DNA from: Tenacibaculum sp. 190524A05c
GTDB lineage: Bacteria; Bacteroidota; Bacteroidia; Flavobacteriales; Flavobacteriaceae
Assembly: GCF_964036595.1 (NCBI RefSeq)
Contig: NZ_OZ038523.1
Location: 2,734,501 to 2,798,500, forward strand
DNA: 64,000 nt
Direction of reading: 5' to 3'
Position 1 is the stretch's first letter, and each line of letters begins with the position of its first letter. The notes beneath the pieces are model-generated. The model ran no database searches and had not been told where the DNA came from. It saw only the letters and a program-made list of their open reading frames with translations. A program made the translations under genes and the position numbers. Of this stretch, positions 51,227 to 60,957 are shown in pieces.

Positions 51227-52230
51227 CGAATATATTTATAGGCCTTTCTAATAATCAAATAAAGAGTTACGAATCCTTATTAAAAAAAGGAATAAAAGGG
51301 AACAATATTTTAATTGCTAATAGTAGTTTGAATTTTGATCAAACTCTTTTTAGTACAGTTATTTTATCAGAGTCAAGTTTTAATAATCAAGCTTCAGGAA
51401 GATTACAATCAATACAGAATATAACGAATAAGATTAGCGAATATAAACGAATAGTCAAAGGGTTAAAATCATATAAAAGAGATAAAGACATAACACTTTA
51501 TTTTACGTACATAGAGGATGTGTTGACAAACTATTTGTTTTTTTCTTTTAATAAAAACCTTAGAGGTATTGTTGTAGAAGATGGAACTTTAAATTATTAT
51601 AATCATACAATTGAAAACTTAAATAAAAAAAAGGTCTATCTAAAAAAAGTATTAAGTTCCTTATATGGATTGAATTTTACTTTATACAAAGGTCATTCAA
51701 GCGGTATAGAGTACAATAAGGTTATAAAACAATATGTTCGTTCACCAAAACTTAGCATGTTTCCTGAAAAATCAGAGGAATTACCTTATAGTAAACGAAG
51801 TGCTAATCTTACTGATACTTTTTTAATTATTGGTCAGGAAGCCTACATAAATGAGAGCGGAAAAGAACTTTACAATACTCGACTTCAACAGTTGTTTGAA
51901 GTAATTAAAAAAAATAACGGTTACAATACAGTAAGTAAAATTTATTACAAGCCTCATCGAAACGGTGAGCGTATCGATTATAATTTACTTTACGATGCTT
52001 TTTTGGATAAAGAAGTAGAAGTGCTTTCTGCTAATGAACCTCTAGAAGATTTATATTTTAATGAGATTGGATCTGAAAATATTTTTTCATTCGATTCAAG
52101 TGCACTATTAAATATATATTTAGAAGCTGCGGAAGAAATTAAATCTAAAATTAAGTTTACAGTACTTTTAAAGTATAATAAAGAGCTAAGATTTATTTTT
52201 GAGAGATTTAACTTTAAAATTATTGAATGA
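51223..52230 (+). CDS. sialyltransferase-like glycosyltransferase (probable)
   Basis: 335 residues, no signal. I see the three elements of bacterial sialyltransferases of the GT52/GT38 type: an acidic EDG motif (VVEDGTLNYYNH, about 117), a basic KPHR (like the HP motif, about 242) and a Ser pair (FSFDSSALLNIY, about 285). The HP motif is HR here. Given the nonulosonic-acid genes upstream, it should attach that sugar to the polysaccharide. Without a search this remains a probable call. Confidence 0.6.
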   Translation: MTNIFIGLSNNQIKSYESLLKKGIKGNNILIANSSLNFDQTLFSTVILSESSFNNQASGRLQSIQNITNKISEYKRIVKGLKSYKRDKDITLYFTYIEDVLTNYLFFSFNKNLRGIVVEDGTLNYYNHTIENLNKKKVYLKKVLSSLYGLNFTLYKGHSSGIEYNKVIKQYVRSPKLSMFPEKSEELPYSKRSANLTDTFLIIGQEAYINESGKELYNTRLQQLFEVIKKNNGYNTVSKIYYKPHRNGERIDYNLLYDAFLDKEVEVLSANEPLEDLYFNEIGSENIFSFDSSALLNIYLEAAEEIKSKIKFTVLLKYNKELRFIFERFNFKIIE

Positions 52231-53489
52231 TAATTGCAACTAACATAGCACTAATTATAATCGCTCTGATTATTCTTATCTATATCTTAGAGAGAGATTT
52301 AGGTCTTTTTCTTTTATCCTTCATAATTTTATTGCAGTACATATGGATGTTCTGTTCCATTTTAGTAATCGAGAATGGAATTTATATTAATGAACAAGGA
52401 CGAAATGGCTATTTTGTATATTCTGGTTTCATTCTGCTCTTGTTTTATGTCACCTCACTTCTATCACTTATTTTTTACAAGAAAACTTTTGGAACTTTAT
52501 TTAAAAAAACACCGTCATTTAAATTTAAAATAGGTGAATTAAAAGATATAAATATTGCAAGTATATTAATAGGAACAATACTAGGTATTGCTTATTTCAA
52601 TTTGTTTAATTCTCCTATTCCTCTGTTTTCTGAGGAAGTTACAAAGTTCAATTTTTGGGAGTATGCTAAATATCCTTTTTTAAAATCAATAATAGGAAAT
52701 GTAATTGCTTTCGCTGGCTTTGGTGCAGCATTATTATACAGATTTAAAAAGCGAACCAGTATTTTTTATTTAACATTATATATAGGATACTTAGTTTTAA
52801 TGGATCAGAAATTCACTGGGTTTCTAATAGCAATTTATGGTATTCTAGTAGCATTGTATTTTTCATCTAATGTAAGGGTACAATTCAAACTCAAGTGGAT
52901 ATTAAACAAATATTTAATAACAATTGTTATTGCTCTTTTTTGTTTGGTATATTACAAGTATAGTGTTAAACAACCATTTAAATACATGGGTTTAACACCA
53001 TTAGAGTCTGTTTTTTATCGAGCTTTTGGATTACAGGCTCACGTGTTTTGGGGTACAACAGAACATTATATTTATAATGGAACTCCAAATACATGGAATC
53101 TATCTGAACTTTGGAAAGGAATGCATGTGTTGATGAGAGAATTTTGGCCTTGGTCGTATGAAGCTTATGTATCGGTAACAACCAGAGGTGTGAGTTGGAC
53201 AAACGCTTATCCTTCTATTTTACTAAGAATTTTTCCGTTGCCTATTGCGTTACTTGTAAACATGCTATTGTTAAGTGTTGTGGGATTTTTCCAGTCTTTA
53301 TTGGCAACTTTTATCGAAAGAAGATCATTTGTATTAAGTATTGTTTTCTTCCAACTTTTAATGTGGGTAAGTTATGCATACACAATGGCATATTTTAATA
53401 AATTAATAATACCTTTTATTCTCTTATTTGCTTTGAGCTTCTTTACCTTTCTAATTAATAAAACGAGAAAAAATGAATCAGAAAATTAA
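52227..53489 (+). CDS. oligosaccharide repeat-unit polymerase-like membrane protein
   Basis: 420 residues with about eleven membrane segments and a large loop with aromatic and charged residues between about 265 and 330 (LQAHVFWGTTEHY). This is the layout of Wzy-type polymerases, which join repeat units on the periplasmic face. Sequence of this family is poorly conserved, so the call relies on topology and position. Overlaps the upstream gene by four bases. Confidence 0.68.
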   Translation: MIIATNIALIIIALIILIYILERDLGLFLLSFIILLQYIWMFCSILVIENGIYINEQGRNGYFVYSGFILLLFYVTSLLSLIFYKKTFGTLFKKTPSFKFKIGELKDINIASILIGTILGIAYFNLFNSPIPLFSEEVTKFNFWEYAKYPFLKSIIGNVIAFAGFGAALLYRFKKRTSIFYLTLYIGYLVLMDQKFTGFLIAIYGILVALYFSSNVRVQFKLKWILNKYLITIVIALFCLVYYKYSVKQPFKYMGLTPLESVFYRAFGLQAHVFWGTTEHYIYNGTPNTWNLSELWKGMHVLMREFWPWSYEAYVSVTTRGVSWTNAYPSILLRIFPLPIALLVNMLLLSVVGFFQSLLATFIERRSFVLSIVFFQLLMWVSYAYTMAYFNKLIIPFILLFALSFFTFLINKTRKNESEN

Positions 53490-54642
53490 ACTAGCTCAGA
53501 GATATGTAGTGTATGTCTTATTCTTTTTTCTTCCTACTTGGAGACTGATTCATAATATCTGTTTAGCCTTATTGTTTGTCTTACCTCCCTATAAATTTGA
53601 AATAAAGAAAAAGACATTATTAATTGGTACACCTGTAGTATTTTTAGTTTACTTACTGATTAATGCATTAGCCCAAGGGAGTTTTAATATTGAATTATCC
53701 AATATTCTTAAAATCATTCCAATAATTCTAGTGCCTTTTGTTTTATTAAGAGATGATGAGAAAACCATTGAATACGCTTTGTTAGTGCTACTATTAGGGG
53801 TTTTTTCAATGCAGTTGATTTCAATATATGGAATAACAAATTACTTCTTGACCAGTGATAAAATTGGTAGAGATTTAACAAATTATGTAAAACTGAATGA
53901 AATACTTCGATTTGAAAGACCATACTTAGGTTTTTTCTCGGCAATAAACATTTTACTTTCTTATATATTTTTCAAAAAATACAAGAAATGGTATTATGTA
54001 ATCACCGCAATAATTTCGTTATGTTTTATAATCTATATATCTGCCAGGCTAGCACTTATTCTTGCAGGCATTTACATAGTTTGGATTCTTTGGAGAGAGA
54101 TGAAAAATTTAAAGCAGAAATTAATTGTTTTTGGATTAATGGGGTTAACGGTAGTAGGAGTAACACTAAGCTATAACTCATCAATAAAGAAAAGGTTTTC
54201 CCAAATAAAAGAAGATTCAAGGAATATTATTTGGGGTGGAGCTGCAGAGCAATTAAGTTCTTTTAAAGATTTCCTAATAGGAAACTCCAGTTTAAAGCAA
54301 ACAAGACAATATCTTTTAGAGTATTATAAAAGGTATGAACACTTTAATGATATAGAAATAAGAAATAGATTTATAAAGAACAATTACAATACTCACAATC
54401 AATTTTTAAATGAATTGGTAAGAGGAGGATTTATTGGTCTAATCCTATTTTGTTTACCTATTATCTATGGGTTTTTCATTAATTTTAAATTGAAGAATTA
54501 TACCAATATCCTTCTACTTATCTCATTATCTATGTTTATGCTGGTAGAAAATCTATTGGAACGACAAATAGGAATTTATACGATTGGAATTGTATTAACA
54601 ATAACGAACTTTAAGAATATATTTTACTTTAAAGAGAAATAG
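53473..54642 (+). CDS. O-antigen ligase / polymerase family membrane protein
   Basis: 389 residues with about ten membrane segments. The motif THNQFLNELVRGGFIGLILF (about 313-332, near the start of a periplasmic loop) is typical of the WaaL/Wzy superfamily, including the catalytic His and Asn. With the gene before it this gives two candidates for polymerase and ligase; which does which cannot be told from sequence. It overlaps the preceding gene by 17 bases. Confidence 0.75.
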   Translation: MNQKIKLAQRYVVYVLFFFLPTWRLIHNICLALLFVLPPYKFEIKKKTLLIGTPVVFLVYLLINALAQGSFNIELSNILKIIPIILVPFVLLRDDEKTIEYALLVLLLGVFSMQLISIYGITNYFLTSDKIGRDLTNYVKLNEILRFERPYLGFFSAINILLSYIFFKKYKKWYYVITAIISLCFIIYISARLALILAGIYIVWILWREMKNLKQKLIVFGLMGLTVVGVTLSYNSSIKKRFSQIKEDSRNIIWGGAAEQLSSFKDFLIGNSSLKQTRQYLLEYYKRYEHFNDIEIRNRFIKNNYNTHNQFLNELVRGGFIGLILFCLPIIYGFFINFKLKNYTNILLLISLSMFMLVENLLERQIGIYTIGIVLTITNFKNIFYFKEK

Positions 54643-54692
54643 AATCAGTATTTATTAATTGAAGAACTTGATTCTATTAAACACAAGAATTG

Positions 54693-55802
54693 ATGAAAAG
54701 AGCACTAGTTCATGATTGGTTTTATACCAAAGCAGGAGGAGAAAAGGTTGTTGAGGCAATTAGCGATATATGGTCGGATTTTGATTATTATACGTTAATT
54801 GATACTCTGAATGATCAATTAAGAAATGAAATTCTAAAAGGATCAAAAACAACCACAAGTTTTATTCAAAAGTTACCAAGATCTAAAAAGAATCATAGAA
54901 ATTACTTAGAATTATTTCCTGCTGCAATAGAAAGTTTTGATTTATCTCCATACGACTTAGTTATTTCATCGTCATCATCTGTTGCAAAGGGTGTTTTAAC
55001 AAATCAAAATCAATTACATATTTGCTATTGCCATTCACCTATTAGGTATGCGTGGAATTTATATTTCGATTATTTAAATGACAAGAATTTAAACAAAGGA
55101 ATTAAAGGTTGGTATGCCAAAAGGGTATTAAGAAAAATTAGACTTTGGGATGTTATTTCTTCCAACAGAGTCGATTTTTTTATCGCAAACTCTAATTACA
55201 TTGCTCAAAGGATTAAGAAAATCTACAATCGAGATTCAGTGGTAATTTACCCACCGGTAGAAACAGAGAAATTTACTTTATGTAGTGAAAAGGAAGATTT
55301 CTATATCGCCGCATCTAGATTAGTTTCATACAAGAAAATTGATGTTATCCTAGAAGCATTTAATCAAATGCCAGATAAACAGTTGAAAATAATAGGAGAC
55401 GGTCCAGAAATGAAAACATTGATCAAGAAAGCAAATAAAAATATTACATTTGTTGGGAAGGTCAGTGAAGAGGATATGATATCCAATTTACAAAAAGCAA
55501 AAGCACTTGTATTTGCGGCAGATGAAGATTTTGGTATTCTACCAGTTGAAGCCCAATGTTGCGGTACACCTGTTATAGCATTTAGAAAAGGAGGTTTGTT
55601 AGAAACTGTAATTGAAAATAAGACAGGAGTGTTTTTTGATCGTCAAATACCTGAAGATATCATAAAAGCTGTAAAAGTATTCGAATCCTCATCTTTTGAT
55701 TTTTCAGTCATTAGAGAGAATGCTTTAAGATTTAGTGTTGATCGTTTTCAAAGAGAGTTTAAATTATTCGTTGAAGAAAAATTAAAAGAGTTTTATTCTT
55801 GA
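54693..55802 (+). CDS. glycosyltransferase family 4
   Basis: About 369 residues from the ATG at 54693 (a TTG precedes it). GT-B fold: N-terminal ALVHDWFYTKAGGEKV with the acceptor-binding Gly-rich loop, and C-terminal EDFGILPVEAQCCGTPVIAF with the nucleotide-sugar site. N-terminal sequence is that of GT4 enzymes adding mannose or fucose-like sugars in O-antigen loci. Cytosolic or membrane-associated. Confidence 0.87.
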   Translation: MKRALVHDWFYTKAGGEKVVEAISDIWSDFDYYTLIDTLNDQLRNEILKGSKTTTSFIQKLPRSKKNHRNYLELFPAAIESFDLSPYDLVISSSSSVAKGVLTNQNQLHICYCHSPIRYAWNLYFDYLNDKNLNKGIKGWYAKRVLRKIRLWDVISSNRVDFFIANSNYIAQRIKKIYNRDSVVIYPPVETEKFTLCSEKEDFYIAASRLVSYKKIDVILEAFNQMPDKQLKIIGDGPEMKTLIKKANKNITFVGKVSEEDMISNLQKAKALVFAADEDFGILPVEAQCCGTPVIAFRKGGLLETVIENKTGVFFDRQIPEDIIKAVKVFESSSFDFSVIRENALRFSVDRFQREFKLFVEEKLKEFYS

Positions 55803-57157
55803 GAAAAAGATATTCAATATATATTCCCCTAGTCTTAGTATTGGTTGATGTGTTTATCATCAATACAGTTATATACTTAATTAACGATAAAGATTATTTA
55901 AACCCGAAATTTCTTGGATATATTAATTTGTTCTGGATTCTCTCAGGAGTTATTACCAATTTTTACAAGATTTATCGTCATTATAATTACTTCAAAGTAA
56001 TATCAGCTTTAAGTACTCAAGCAATCATATTTGTACTTGGTTTCTTTACATTCTTTACCATTTTTAGAGAAGGAGATATTGTTAACAATCAAACAAAAGT
56101 GTTAGCATCAATTATTCTGAGTATTGTAATTGCAAGACTTTTGTTCGTATATGCGATAAGAAAGTATAGAAGACGAGGTAATAACTACAGAAAAGTAATA
56201 GTTTTAGGTGCAGATGAGTCCGCTAAAAAATTAATAGAAATTCTAAAAAACAAGAAGAGTCTTGGATATCAATTTTTAGGGTACTTTTCAAATAAAGAAG
56301 AAGATGATAACGAAAACTTTCTTGGATCTTTATCTAAATATGAAAGTTTTGCCTTAGCCGAGGAGGTTGATGAAGTATATTGTTCGTTGGCTGAACTCAA
56401 AAGCAAACAAATTAAAAAAGTAAAAAAATTTGCTATAAAGCATAAACGAGGTGTAAAACTGATTCCAAATTCAAACGAATTAAACACAAAGAATGTTGCT
56501 GCTCAGTATTATGATGATTCTATGCTGATATTAAATGTTAAAAAATTACCGTTTGATTTACCAGAAAATAGAATTATTAAACGCGTTTTTGATTTTCTTT
56601 TTGCCGCCTTTGTTTGTTTGTTTATTATTTCATGGTTGTATCCTATACTTTGGATTTTAATAAAGTTAGAATCTAGAGGTCCAGCAATTTTTAAGCAAGA
56701 AAGGGAAGGTTTTAATGGGGAAGAATTTGTCTGTTATAAATTCAGATCTATGAGGATTAATCAAGAAGCAGATAAAGTCCATGCTACTAAAAACGATCGT
56801 AGAGTAACAAAATTAGGTTCATTTTTACGCAAAACTAGCTTAGATGAAATACCGCAGTTTTTTAATGTTTTATTAGGAAGTATGAGTGTTGTAGGACCAC
56901 GACCTCATTTAGAGAGTCTTGCTTTAGAATATCAAAAAGATGTTGATAATTATTTAGAAAGACACGCGGTAAAACCTGGAATTACAGGATTAGCACAAAT
57001 AAGTGGTTATCGAGGTGAAATCAAAAAGAAGTCAGATATTAAAAATAGGGTTCGCTTAGATATATTTTACATAGAAAATTGGTCTTTTATTTTAGATGTA
57101 AAAATCGTGGTTAGTACGGTTTTAAATATATTTAAAGGAGATGAAAACGCATATTAA
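55799..57157 (+). CDS. initiating sugar-phosphate transferase (polyprenyl glycosylphosphotransferase)
   Basis: 452 residues: four N-terminal membrane helices, a Rossmann-like middle domain (IVLGADESAKKLIEIL), a fifth helix near 265 and the C-terminal catalytic domain with RGPAIFKQEREGFNG, KFRSM, LRKTSLDEIPQFFNVL and PRPH. It moves a sugar-1-phosphate onto undecaprenyl phosphate to start the repeat unit. The start appears to be TTG overlapping the upstream TGA; no ATG lies near. Confidence 0.9.
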   Translation: MRKRYSIYIPLVLVLVDVFIINTVIYLINDKDYLNPKFLGYINLFWILSGVITNFYKIYRHYNYFKVISALSTQAIIFVLGFFTFFTIFREGDIVNNQTKVLASIILSIVIARLLFVYAIRKYRRRGNNYRKVIVLGADESAKKLIEILKNKKSLGYQFLGYFSNKEEDDNENFLGSLSKYESFALAEEVDEVYCSLAELKSKQIKKVKKFAIKHKRGVKLIPNSNELNTKNVAAQYYDDSMLILNVKKLPFDLPENRIIKRVFDFLFAAFVCLFIISWLYPILWILIKLESRGPAIFKQEREGFNGEEFVCYKFRSMRINQEADKVHATKNDRRVTKLGSFLRKTSLDEIPQFFNVLLGSMSVVGPRPHLESLALEYQKDVDNYLERHAVKPGITGLAQISGYRGEIKKKSDIKNRVRLDIFYIENWSFILDVKIVVSTVLNIFKGDENAY

Positions 57158-57918
57158 TGCTTAATCAGAACATAAACATATCAGCAGCGATAGTTTTATA
57201 TAATGAGGAAGAGGAAGAACTATTACAAGCAATTAATTCCTTTTTGTCCAGTAAGCTCACGAAGAAGTTGTTTTTAGTGGATAATTCTACATCAAAATTC
57301 ACAAACGCAACTATATTAAACCATCCAGATGTAGTATATATCTTCAATAATAGAAATTTAGGATTTGGACGTGCTAATAATTTAGTTATTGATAGTATCA
57401 AAGATGTTTCAGAGTTTCACCTAATCTTAAATCCTGACACAAAATTTGATCCTAATATACTAGATGAGCTAACAACTGAGCTTATCAAGAATGAAGACTT
57501 AGCATTAATAACACCAGCCATAAAGTTTCCAGATGGAAGTCATCAATATTCAGTAAGAAAGTATCCTTCTTTTTTCGATTTAATTATTAGAAAGTTAGGA
57601 GTTTTCAAGAGTAGAATTCATAATAAAGAATATAGAGATATAGATTTATCCCAACCCTTCTATCCTGATGCTGTTCATGGAAGTTTTATGCTGTTTAAAA
57701 CAGAAGATTTTGTTGCTGTAGATGGTTTTGATGAACGTTATTTTTTATATCTAGAAGACATTGACATTTGTAAGAAAATAGATACTCTAGGTAAGAAAAA
57801 ACTATTCTATCCTAAAGTAACTGTTACCCATGCTTTAAAGAAAGAATCTTCAAAGAAATTGAAGTTGTTTTTTTACCATTTCTCATCTGCTATTCAATAC
57901 TTTTTAAAATGGTTATAG
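57157..57918 (+). CDS. glycosyltransferase family 2
   Basis: 253 residues of the GT-A fold: AAIVLYNEEEEEL, NRNLGFGRANN, LNPDTKF as DxD-type motif (about 92) and VHGSFMLFKTEDF near 166. It looks like the rhamnosyl- and related GT2 enzymes of O-antigen loci. It starts one base into the stop of the initiating transferase gene and is the last gene of the locus. Confidence 0.87.
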   Translation: MLNQNINISAAIVLYNEEEEELLQAINSFLSSKLTKKLFLVDNSTSKFTNATILNHPDVVYIFNNRNLGFGRANNLVIDSIKDVSEFHLILNPDTKFDPNILDELTTELIKNEDLALITPAIKFPDGSHQYSVRKYPSFFDLIIRKLGVFKSRIHNKEYRDIDLSQPFYPDAVHGSFMLFKTEDFVAVDGFDERYFLYLEDIDICKKIDTLGKKKLFYPKVTVTHALKKESSKKLKLFFYHFSSAIQYFLKWL

Positions 57919-57919
57919 C

Positions 57920-57927
57920 TATATTTG
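57920..57927 (+). promoter_or_regulatory. purD promoter -7 box
   Basis: TATATTTG lies 22 bases before the purD ATG and right after the stop of the polysaccharide locus, so purD has its own promoter. Confidence 0.6.
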
Positions 57928-57949
57928 CGGCTCAATAACACAACACACA

Positions 57950-59227
57950 ATGAATATTTTAGTATTAGGTTCTGGAGGAAGAGAACATGCATTTACTCAT
58001 AAGTTATTAGAGAGTAAAAAAATTGATAAACTTTATGTAGCTCCTGGTAATGCAGGAACGAATGAAATAGCAACTAATATTGCAATTAATCCAACGGATT
58101 TTGAAGCAGTAAAGAAAATTGTTTTAGAGCACAATATTAATATGGTTGTTGTTGGACCAGAAGCACCCTTAGTAGAAGGAGTTCATGATTTTTTCTTGTC
58201 AGACGAAGAGCTAAAATCAATTCCGGTAATTGGTCCTAAAAAGGATGGTGCTTTATTAGAAGGAAGTAAAGACTTTTCGAAGCAGTTTATGGAAAAGCAT
58301 AATATTCCAACTGCAAAATATCAATCATTTACTAGCGAAACTCTTGAAGAAGGATATGTGTTTTTAGAAACTTTAAATCCGCCATTTGTTTTGAAAGCAG
58401 ATGGTTTAGCAGCAGGTAAAGGAGTACTAATTTTAGAAGATATACAAGAAGCAAAAGCTGAACTAAAAGAAATGCTTACGAACCAAAAGTTTGGAGCTGC
58501 TTCAGCAACAGTAGTTATTGAAGAGTTCTTAAAAGGAATTGAGCTTTCAGTTTTTGTTTTAACAGACGGTAAAAGTTACAAAGTATTACCATCGGCTAAA
58601 GATTACAAGAGAATTGGAGAAGGAGATACTGGTTTAAATACAGGAGGAATGGGAGCTATTTCACCTGTTCCTTTTGCAGATAATGATTTCTTAACCAAAG
58701 TAGAAGATAGAGTTATAAAACCTACAATTGATGGACTACAAAAGGATGGAATAGACTATAGAGGTTTTGTTTTTATTGGATTAATGAATGTTGCTGGAGA
58801 TCCATTTGTAATTGAATATAATGTTCGTATGGGAGATCCAGAAACAGAAGTGGTTTTACCAAGAATTGAATCAGATCTTTTAGAGTTGTTCGAAGGAGTT
58901 GCTACTCAAACCTTATCAGATAAAAGCTTTAGTGTAATAGATAAAACTGCTACTACTGTGATGTTAGTTTCTGGAGGTTATCCAGAGGCATATGAAAAAG
59001 GGAAGGAAATTACAGGTTTAGAAGCTGTAGAAGGATCTTTAGTTTTCCATGCGGGAACGAAAAATGAGGATAATAAAGTGGTTACTAATGGAGGACGTGT
59101 AATCGCAATTACATCATTTGGAGAAACCATTGAAGAAGCTCTAAAAACTTCATATAATAACATTAATAAAATCTCATTTGACAAAATCAATTATAGAAAA
59201 GACATAGGTTTTGATTTAACAAAATAG
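57950..59227 (+). CDS. purD: phosphoribosylamine-glycine ligase
   Basis: 425 residues of the ATP-grasp family: NILVLGSGGREHAF at the N-terminus, VVVGPEAPLVEG, KADGLAAGKGVLI (ATP-grasp), GLNTGGMGAISPVP, and NVRMGDPETEVVLPR. It performs the second step of purine synthesis. Standalone gene with promoter and terminator of its own, outside any pur operon here. Confidence 0.95.
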   Translation: MNILVLGSGGREHAFTHKLLESKKIDKLYVAPGNAGTNEIATNIAINPTDFEAVKKIVLEHNINMVVVGPEAPLVEGVHDFFLSDEELKSIPVIGPKKDGALLEGSKDFSKQFMEKHNIPTAKYQSFTSETLEEGYVFLETLNPPFVLKADGLAAGKGVLILEDIQEAKAELKEMLTNQKFGAASATVVIEEFLKGIELSVFVLTDGKSYKVLPSAKDYKRIGEGDTGLNTGGMGAISPVPFADNDFLTKVEDRVIKPTIDGLQKDGIDYRGFVFIGLMNVAGDPFVIEYNVRMGDPETEVVLPRIESDLLELFEGVATQTLSDKSFSVIDKTATTVMLVSGGYPEAYEKGKEITGLEAVEGSLVFHAGTKNEDNKVVTNGGRVIAITSFGETIEEALKTSYNNINKISFDKINYRKDIGFDLTK

Positions 59228-59521
59228 AAGATTAACAAATACTTTAATTTATAAATAAAGCTTGGGGTTTATTTCTCAAGCTTTTTTTTAAACAAAAACG
59301 AAACTAATAATTGACTTGAAGTCTGTAAAACGTACTTTTAGTAAATTAGGGGAGAATTCAATAACAATAGAATATTGTTCGATTGAATAATGATTAATAG
59401 ATGTTTATGATTACTTCCAGCGCCCAACAGTAAGTTTATAAATAGAGGATAATTCATCTAATAATTCACCTCAAACTTCAACGGGTTATAGAAAATTTAG
59501 AAATGGAAAAGTAAAAAAATA
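59228..59521. other. intergenic region with a purD terminator
   Basis: Hairpin 59257-59289 (AAAGCTTG pairing with CAAGCTTT, followed by T residues) ends purD. The rest, to 59521, is AT-rich with no convincing ORF or RNA gene. Confidence 0.6.
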
Positions 59522-59998
59522 ATGAAAAAAATATTCTTACTAAGTTTTATTCTGATGTTGTCTTTTGGGAATGCTCAAAAAGAGAAAGAATTCTTTTTTC
59601 CTTTAGATACAATTGTTTTAAATAAACCCATCATCTTTTCTTTAAAGAATTATGAAGGTTATTTCGTAACGGAACTTTCGAACTTCAATAAAAGAGATTT
59701 CAAGAAGAAAAGTAAAGTTTTAGCTTCGGAAAATATCTATTTTATGGGATTTAATCCCTATATCTTTTCTATTAGAGATGATTTTAGATACAATACTAAT
59801 AAATGTGAAATCAAAGTAAATGAAAATCTTTATTATGATAGTTTTACAGAGGATACTGTATCTTTTGCCGTAGGCTTAATAAAAGCTTCGTATTATGATA
59901 AATTAATCAGAACAGTAGATAAAGAAAAGACTGTTTTACATAAAACTAACAATAAAGTTTACTACAAGATAATTTTTCCTATTTGTAGTACCCGATAG
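59522..59998 (+). CDS. exported protein of unknown function
   Basis: 158 residues with a signal peptide (about 1-18, SFGNAQ). The mature part is aromatic-rich with many strands (FFFPLDTIVLNKPIIF, YFMGFNPYIFSI) and one Cys near each end. No family recognised. Isolated gene with a terminator-like hairpin at 60069. Confidence 0.5.
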   Translation: MKKIFLLSFILMLSFGNAQKEKEFFFPLDTIVLNKPIIFSLKNYEGYFVTELSNFNKRDFKKKSKVLASENIYFMGFNPYIFSIRDDFRYNTNKCEIKVNENLYYDSFTEDTVSFAVGLIKASYYDKLIRTVDKEKTVLHKTNNKVYYKIIFPICSTR

Positions 59999-60327
59999 CT
60001 CTAATGCTCTCGCCAGTTTGTAACTGGTAGCAGTTTTGGTAATAAGAAAAATAATTAGCTTAGAATACAACCACGATATTTACTAAAATAGCGTGGTTTT
60101 TTTATTTGAAAAACAATAGTAAAAACCAAAACACACCATAGTAACATTCACTAAACTTTAAGAACTTAAATAAGCGAATGCATTTAGTTTTTATGAGTCT
60201 ATTTTTAACAGAAAACATAGTAACAGCCGTGCTTTTTGTTAAAGTATCGTTATAGTTCTATTAAAATTTAAAAGACAATTATTTTAATCACTAATCTTGC
60301 TAGGTTTTTAATGTAAGTGAAAAAGAA
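59999..60327. other. intergenic region
   Basis: A terminator-like hairpin at 60069-60103 (ACCACG pairing with CGTGGT, then seven T) and a small CCAGTT/AACTGG hairpin near 60014-60028. No ORF of note. Possibly contains the promoter for the gene at 60328. Confidence 0.45.
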
Positions 60328-60891
60328 ATGAGTACATATCCTGTAATTCCCTATTTACCTAAAAATTTCAATTTAGTAAAACGTGTAGTTTTTTTACTTT
60401 TTTTTAGTGCTGTTTTAACATCAAATATTACTGCTCAAACAGGTAAAGATTATCAAAATGCACAAAGAGTTGTCAATAGCGTTTTTCATAACGATTTACC
60501 CAACTCTTATATGTTGTTTTCAATAGAAAACTCAGAGTATTTAATTGTAGAGAAGAAAGGAGAATCCTTTAAAGAACATTTTGTTGAAGTAAATAAACAA
60601 AACATCATTACCAATGTAATTCAAAAGAGTATTCAGAAAAACACTACCTTAAACAGAGCCTTTCATAAAGAGTTGTACTTTAAAGATTATGTAGATTTAG
60701 AGTCTCCATATTTTATTGCTCGAAATTCATTTTCAGAAGGAAAACCCATCTATTTTTATTATAAAGATAAAGATGGAAACATGTACGGAGAATCAAAACT
60801 AACTACAATTATTCACCCTAATCCAATAGATCTTTCGGTATTTGGATATTTATTAAACGAGCTTACAGCAACGTTCAATAAGAAAGCATAA
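60328..60891 (+). CDS. exported protein of unknown function
   Basis: 187 residues. Hydrophobic stretch at about 19-35 (VVFLLFFSAVLTSNITAQ) is a signal peptide after a short N-terminal extension. The mature part has YMLFSIENSEYLIVEKK and PIYFYYKDKDGNMYGES. I recognise no family. It lies just before the exonuclease gene on the same strand, 66 bp apart. Confidence 0.5.
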   Translation: MSTYPVIPYLPKNFNLVKRVVFLLFFSAVLTSNITAQTGKDYQNAQRVVNSVFHNDLPNSYMLFSIENSEYLIVEKKGESFKEHFVEVNKQNIITNVIQKSIQKNTTLNRAFHKELYFKDYVDLESPYFIARNSFSEGKPIYFYYKDKDGNMYGESKLTTIIHPNPIDLSVFGYLLNELTATFNKKA

Positions 60892-60957
60892 CTCATTAGA
60901 AAATAAAGAAACGAGTTCCTGTTTTATTATAGGATTCATAGTTGTATTTTTACTACT

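Noticed and set aside
59999-60327. Possible transposon remnant downstream of the gene at 59522
   Set aside because: There are small hairpins only; no inverted ends or coding remnant of a transposase could be shown.
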